7,713 nt of DNA from Oscillospiraceae bacterium. GTDB taxonomy: Bacteria > Bacillota > Clostridia > Oscillospirales > Oscillospiraceae. The stretch is taken from NCBI GenBank assembly GCA_017521875.1, contig JAFXBH010000105.1:1-7713 (forward strand), in the 5' to 3' direction. The translations under genes and the position numbers were made by a program. Numbering within the stretch: the first letter of the stretch is position 1; each line of letters begins with the position of its first letter. Below are positions 5,518 through 7,713 of the stretch, one piece after another. The notes below the pieces were generated by a model, which worked only from the letters and a program-made list of their open reading frames with translations, did not search any database and was not told where the DNA came from.

Positions 5518-6138
5518 ATGGAATTTAAAATGATTCAAAAAGAAATACAGTTGCAGTCCCGGGGCTGGATTCCCACGTTCCACGACATTTCTATCGATGT
5601 ACATAAGATCGTGGAAGAGTCCGGCATCAAGAACGGTACTGTTTCTGTGGTCTCCCACCACACTACCTGCTCTGTTATGATTCAGGAGTGTTCCCACGAC
5701 TTCGATACTTTTGATCTGGAGTTCCTGCAGCATGACCTGCTGGATATCATGCGCAAGATGATTCCTGATTTCGCAAACGAAGGTGACTACCGTCATCCCG
5801 GCCCCGTACACGCACAGTTCGGCCGCTATGTGGATGAACCCGGCAACTTCACTTCTATGAATACCGACGGCCACCTGCGCAGCGTCTTCTTCGGCAGAAG
5901 CGAAACTCTGACCATCAAGGATGGCAAACTGGACTTGGGTGAATTTGCTCACATCTACTTCATCGACTGGGATCACGTTCGCGCCCGTCCCCGTCAGGTC
6001 AACCTGACTCTGTTCGGTACTGCCGAAGATATTGGCGATCGTAAGTACAACAACGGTGAAGTTGTGAACACTCTGCGTAAGTTCCCGCCCGAAGAAAAGG
6101 CATATATGGAACAGTACGACGAGTGGAAGAAGAGATAA
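5518..6138 (+). CDS. YjbQ/UPF0047 family protein, enlarged form
   Basis: A 206-residue member of the YjbQ (UPF0047) family, small trimeric beta proteins with conserved histidines. E. coli YjbQ has been linked to weak thiamine-phosphate synthase activity, but the physiological reaction is unsettled. Family marks are the SHHTTCS block at 46-52 with Glu57 following, DLLDIM at 73-78, NTDGHLRS at 115-122 with His119, GKLDLGEFAHIYFIDWD at 136-152, and an arginine cluster R155/R157/R159 leading to VNLTLFGT. Usual length is about 130-140 residues. Here there are extra residues around 59-72 and 84-114 and a charged C-terminal tail of about 39 residues. The start at 5518 is set by GGAGGA at 5505-5510; the in-frame TTG at 5503 overlaps that site. 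It lies 41 bases after the TIM-like gene in the same operon, with no terminator between, and shares its strong codon bias. A role in the neighbouring sugar-phosphate pathway is inference. Confidence 0.87.
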   Translation: MEFKMIQKEIQLQSRGWIPTFHDISIDVHKIVEESGIKNGTVSVVSHHTTCSVMIQECSHDFDTFDLEFLQHDLLDIMRKMIPDFANEGDYRHPGPVHAQFGRYVDEPGNFTSMNTDGHLRSVFFGRSETLTIKDGKLDLGEFAHIYFIDWDHVRARPRQVNLTLFGTAEDIGDRKYNNGEVVNTLRKFPPEEKAYMEQYDEWKKR

Positions 6139-6160
6139 TTCCTCTGTGTAAGAAATAAAC

Positions 6161-6210
6161 ATAAAGGCCTGCGGGAGATCTTCTCGGCAAGTCTCTGCCG
6201 GATACCTTAT
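6161..6210 (+). other. Structured intergenic leader before the NagA-like gene
   Basis: The 89-base gap between the YjbQ and NagA-like genes contains nested complementarity: an outer ATAAAGG/CCTTAT pairing (6161-6167 with 6205-6210, one bulged A), and inside it GAGA-TCT-TCTC (6175-6185) and GGCA/TGCC (6186-6189 with 6196-6199). Together these could fold as a three-way junction. There is no T-tract, so it is not a terminator. The AAGGAGG ribosome binding site (6214-6220) begins three bases later. It might be an mRNA processing or translation-control element; the stems are short and may be fortuitous. Confidence 0.35.
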
Positions 6211-6227
6211 ATGAAGGAGGAAATCCA

Positions 6228-7367
6228 ATGACTGCGATTATTAATGCAGAATTAATTATGAAGAACCACTATATCCCCGAAGCCGTGCTATTTATTGAGG
6301 ACGGTTTGATTCAGGGATTTGGCGAAATGCGAAACACTCCCATCCCGGAGGGCTGTGAAATTATTGATGCGGAGGGCGCTTATGTAGGCCCCGGCCTCAT
6401 TGATACCCATGTTCACGCCGGTGGAAGAAAGTGGTTTTTTGATGACCCGGCCTATGCTGCTCAGTTCAATCTGAAACACGGTACAACAACTGTGCTGCCT
6501 ACCTTGTATTTCAATCAGACCAAGGAAAATCTGGTTAAGCAGATTGCCACCGTAAAGACTGCAATGCAGACTCCTGAATGCGCCAGTATTTATGGTCTGT
6601 ATATGGAAGCACCTTATATGAACCCCAACTTCGGCGCTGACCGGAAGTATAGCCCTTGGAAGGGGCCTATCTGCAAAGAGGACTACCAGCCAATATTGGA
6701 TGCAGCCGGCGATGCCGTCTGCGCTTGGTGCGTAGCGCCGGAGCGGGAAAATATTGAAGAGTTTGTCCGGGATGCCAAGAAGGCGAATCCCAATGTAATT
6801 TTTACTGTAGCCCATTCTGAAGCCTCCCCCCAGCAGATCGAAGCGCTGATGCCCTACGGCCTGAAGGTGGGCACGCACCACACCAATGCTACCGGAAATC
6901 GTGTCAAATATGGTGGCTGCCGGGGTGTCTGTGTGGACGAGACGGTTAACTACAATCGGGAGATATTTGCAGAACTGATCTGCGATAGTCTGGGTATCCA
7001 TGTGGATCCCTATATGCTTCGTTTGGTGCGTCGCATTAAGGGCGATGATCGGATTATGCTGATTTCCGATTCCTGCTACTTTGATGGCCCTGTGCCGGAA
7101 AAATATGAAGGTGTTACGGATATCAATTTCGACAATGACGGCGGTATTGCCGGTTCCAAACTGACTTTGGATGTTGCTTGTCGCAATATGATGAAGCACA
7201 CTGGCGCGTCGCTGGTGGATGTGTTCAATTTCGCCTCCTACAACCCTGCCAAGTGCTACGGTATGACGGACCGGGGCGAGATTGCTGTTGGCAAGCGTGC
7301 TGACCTGATTTTCGTTGACCACAAAATGAATGTAAAAAAAGTTATTTTAAAAGGAGAGACTGTATAA
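6228..7367 (+). CDS. NagA-like amidohydrolase (N-acetylglucosamine-6-phosphate deacetylase family)
   Basis: A 379-residue metal-dependent amidohydrolase most like N-acetylglucosamine-6-phosphate deacetylase (NagA), the cytoplasmic enzyme that removes acetate from GlcNAc-6-phosphate. The order of metal and catalytic sites fits: GPGLIDTHVH at 54-63 (His61, His63), GLYMEAPY at 123-130 with Glu127, VAHSEA with His196, GTHHTNAT with His217, CDSLGIHV with His258, and ISDS with the catalytic Asp281. The usual GxHxEGPF box reads GLYMEAPY, and the segment after it (residues 131-150) is unlike typical NagA, so a different N-acyl or cyclic amide substrate is possible. The C-terminus has the normal amidohydrolase ending (NPAKCYGM...GEIAVGKRADLIFVD). 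AAGGAGG at 6214-6220 fixes the start. Its TAA overlaps the ATG of the next, NagB-like gene by one base, so the two are translationally coupled and probably act in successive steps. Confidence 0.88.
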   Translation: MTAIINAELIMKNHYIPEAVLFIEDGLIQGFGEMRNTPIPEGCEIIDAEGAYVGPGLIDTHVHAGGRKWFFDDPAYAAQFNLKHGTTTVLPTLYFNQTKENLVKQIATVKTAMQTPECASIYGLYMEAPYMNPNFGADRKYSPWKGPICKEDYQPILDAAGDAVCAWCVAPERENIEEFVRDAKKANPNVIFTVAHSEASPQQIEALMPYGLKVGTHHTNATGNRVKYGGCRGVCVDETVNYNREIFAELICDSLGIHVDPYMLRLVRRIKGDDRIMLISDSCYFDGPVPEKYEGVTDINFDNDGGIAGSKLTLDVACRNMMKHTGASLVDVFNFASYNPAKCYGMTDRGEIAVGKRADLIFVDHKMNVKKVILKGETV

Positions 7368-7713
7368 TGAAAGACTTCATCACAGATCCCGCAACCAAAT
7401 TTGATTTCCAGCCCCACGACTTTGTCCCCTTTAAGGACAAGAAGGTTTGCGAGTATGTTCGCAGCCTGAGCGGCAAGGACCTGGAAAAGCGCGAGCCCTG
7501 GTGGCATCCTGAATTCGATGTTAAGGTTATTATGAACCCCCATCCCATTCTGATCGCTACTCTGTTCTCCCGCCTGAAGGCTGCTTCCGAAGCAGGCAAG
7601 ACCTTCACTATGATTCTGGTCAACCCCGAACCCGACACCTACATCCCTCTGGCACAACTGATCAACTACTTCCAGGTTGACTGCTCCAAGGTGCACCTGT
7701 TTGCCGAGGACGA
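7367..7713 (+). CDS. NagB/6-phosphogluconolactonase-like protein, N-terminal fragment
   Basis: The first 115 codons of a gene that continues past the right edge; not visible as a complete frame. The start ATG (7367-7369) overlaps the stop of the NagA-like gene, with AAGGAG ten bases upstream. The visible part resembles glucosamine-6-phosphate isomerase/deaminase and 6-phosphogluconolactonase-fold proteins. It has a FDVKVIMNPHPILIATLF strand-helix entry near 50-67, a helix-strand TFTMILVNPEPDTYIPLAQLI at about 79-99, and DCSKVHLFAEDE-like residues from 105, the last matching the FNxDE active-site strand of NagB. Where classical NagB has the TGSTP phosphate loop, this protein has NPEPDTY, so it is a divergent member. 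An additional PWWHP segment at 44-48 is notable. Position directly after a NagA-like gene supports an amino-sugar-phosphate or sugar-phosphate isomerase role. The family call is moderate because the C-terminal half is missing. Confidence 0.62.
   Translation, partial: MKDFITDPATKFDFQPHDFVPFKDKKVCEYVRSLSGKDLEKREPWWHPEFDVKVIMNPHPILIATLFSRLKAASEAGKTFTMILVNPEPDTYIPLAQLINYFQVDCSKVHLFAED

Noticed and set aside
6288..7322. 344-codon open frame on the minus strand opposite the NagA-like gene
   Set aside because: It is a by-product of the codon bias of the NagA-like gene; it lacks a ribosome binding site and any recognisable domain.

Overview
The window looks like chromosomal DNA from an anaerobic, probably gut-type member of the Clostridia (Bacillota). 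The reasons are the G+C near 50%, strong AGGAGG-type ribosome binding sites, sigma-A promoters of the TTGACA/TATAAT type, intrinsic terminators, and the 3' end of an acetyl-CoA synthase gene (acsB/cdhC), the hallmark of the Wood-Ljungdahl pathway. I cannot name a genus. I see no tRNA, rRNA, CRISPR array, insertion sequence or phage gene, and no gene-free stretch above 300 bases.

Left part (1-1070): the end of acsB, a strong terminator hairpin, then a small cytoplasmic protein related to family 9 carbohydrate-binding modules, followed by its own terminator. Middle part (1089-3186): a divergent pair made of a GH172/DUF2961 glycoside hydrolase on the minus strand and an AraC-family regulator on the plus strand. 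They share a 118-base intergenic region with facing candidate promoters. A bidirectional terminator lies between the regulator and the next, convergent unit.

Right part (3185-7713): two divergent transcription units separated by 237 bases holding a good sigma-A promoter for each direction. The minus-strand unit encodes a SIS-domain phosphosugar isomerase of the KpsF/GutQ type without CBS domains, and a single-pass membrane protein of unknown function. The plus-strand unit encodes an archaeal-type triosephosphate isomerase homologue, an enlarged YjbQ/UPF0047 protein, a NagA-type amidohydrolase and the start of a NagB/6-phosphogluconolactonase-like protein, which runs off the window.

The right part reads as a sugar-phosphate or amino-sugar-phosphate catabolic locus: an amidohydrolase (deacetylase-like) step, a NagB-like isomerase or deaminase step, a TIM-like isomerase step, and an uncharacterised YjbQ step. 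Three of the homologues (TIM-like, SIS, NagB-like) depart from their family signatures at phosphate-binding or catalytic positions, so the substrate is probably not the textbook one. This is the best candidate here for an undescribed pathway. The sequence alone does not identify the substrate.
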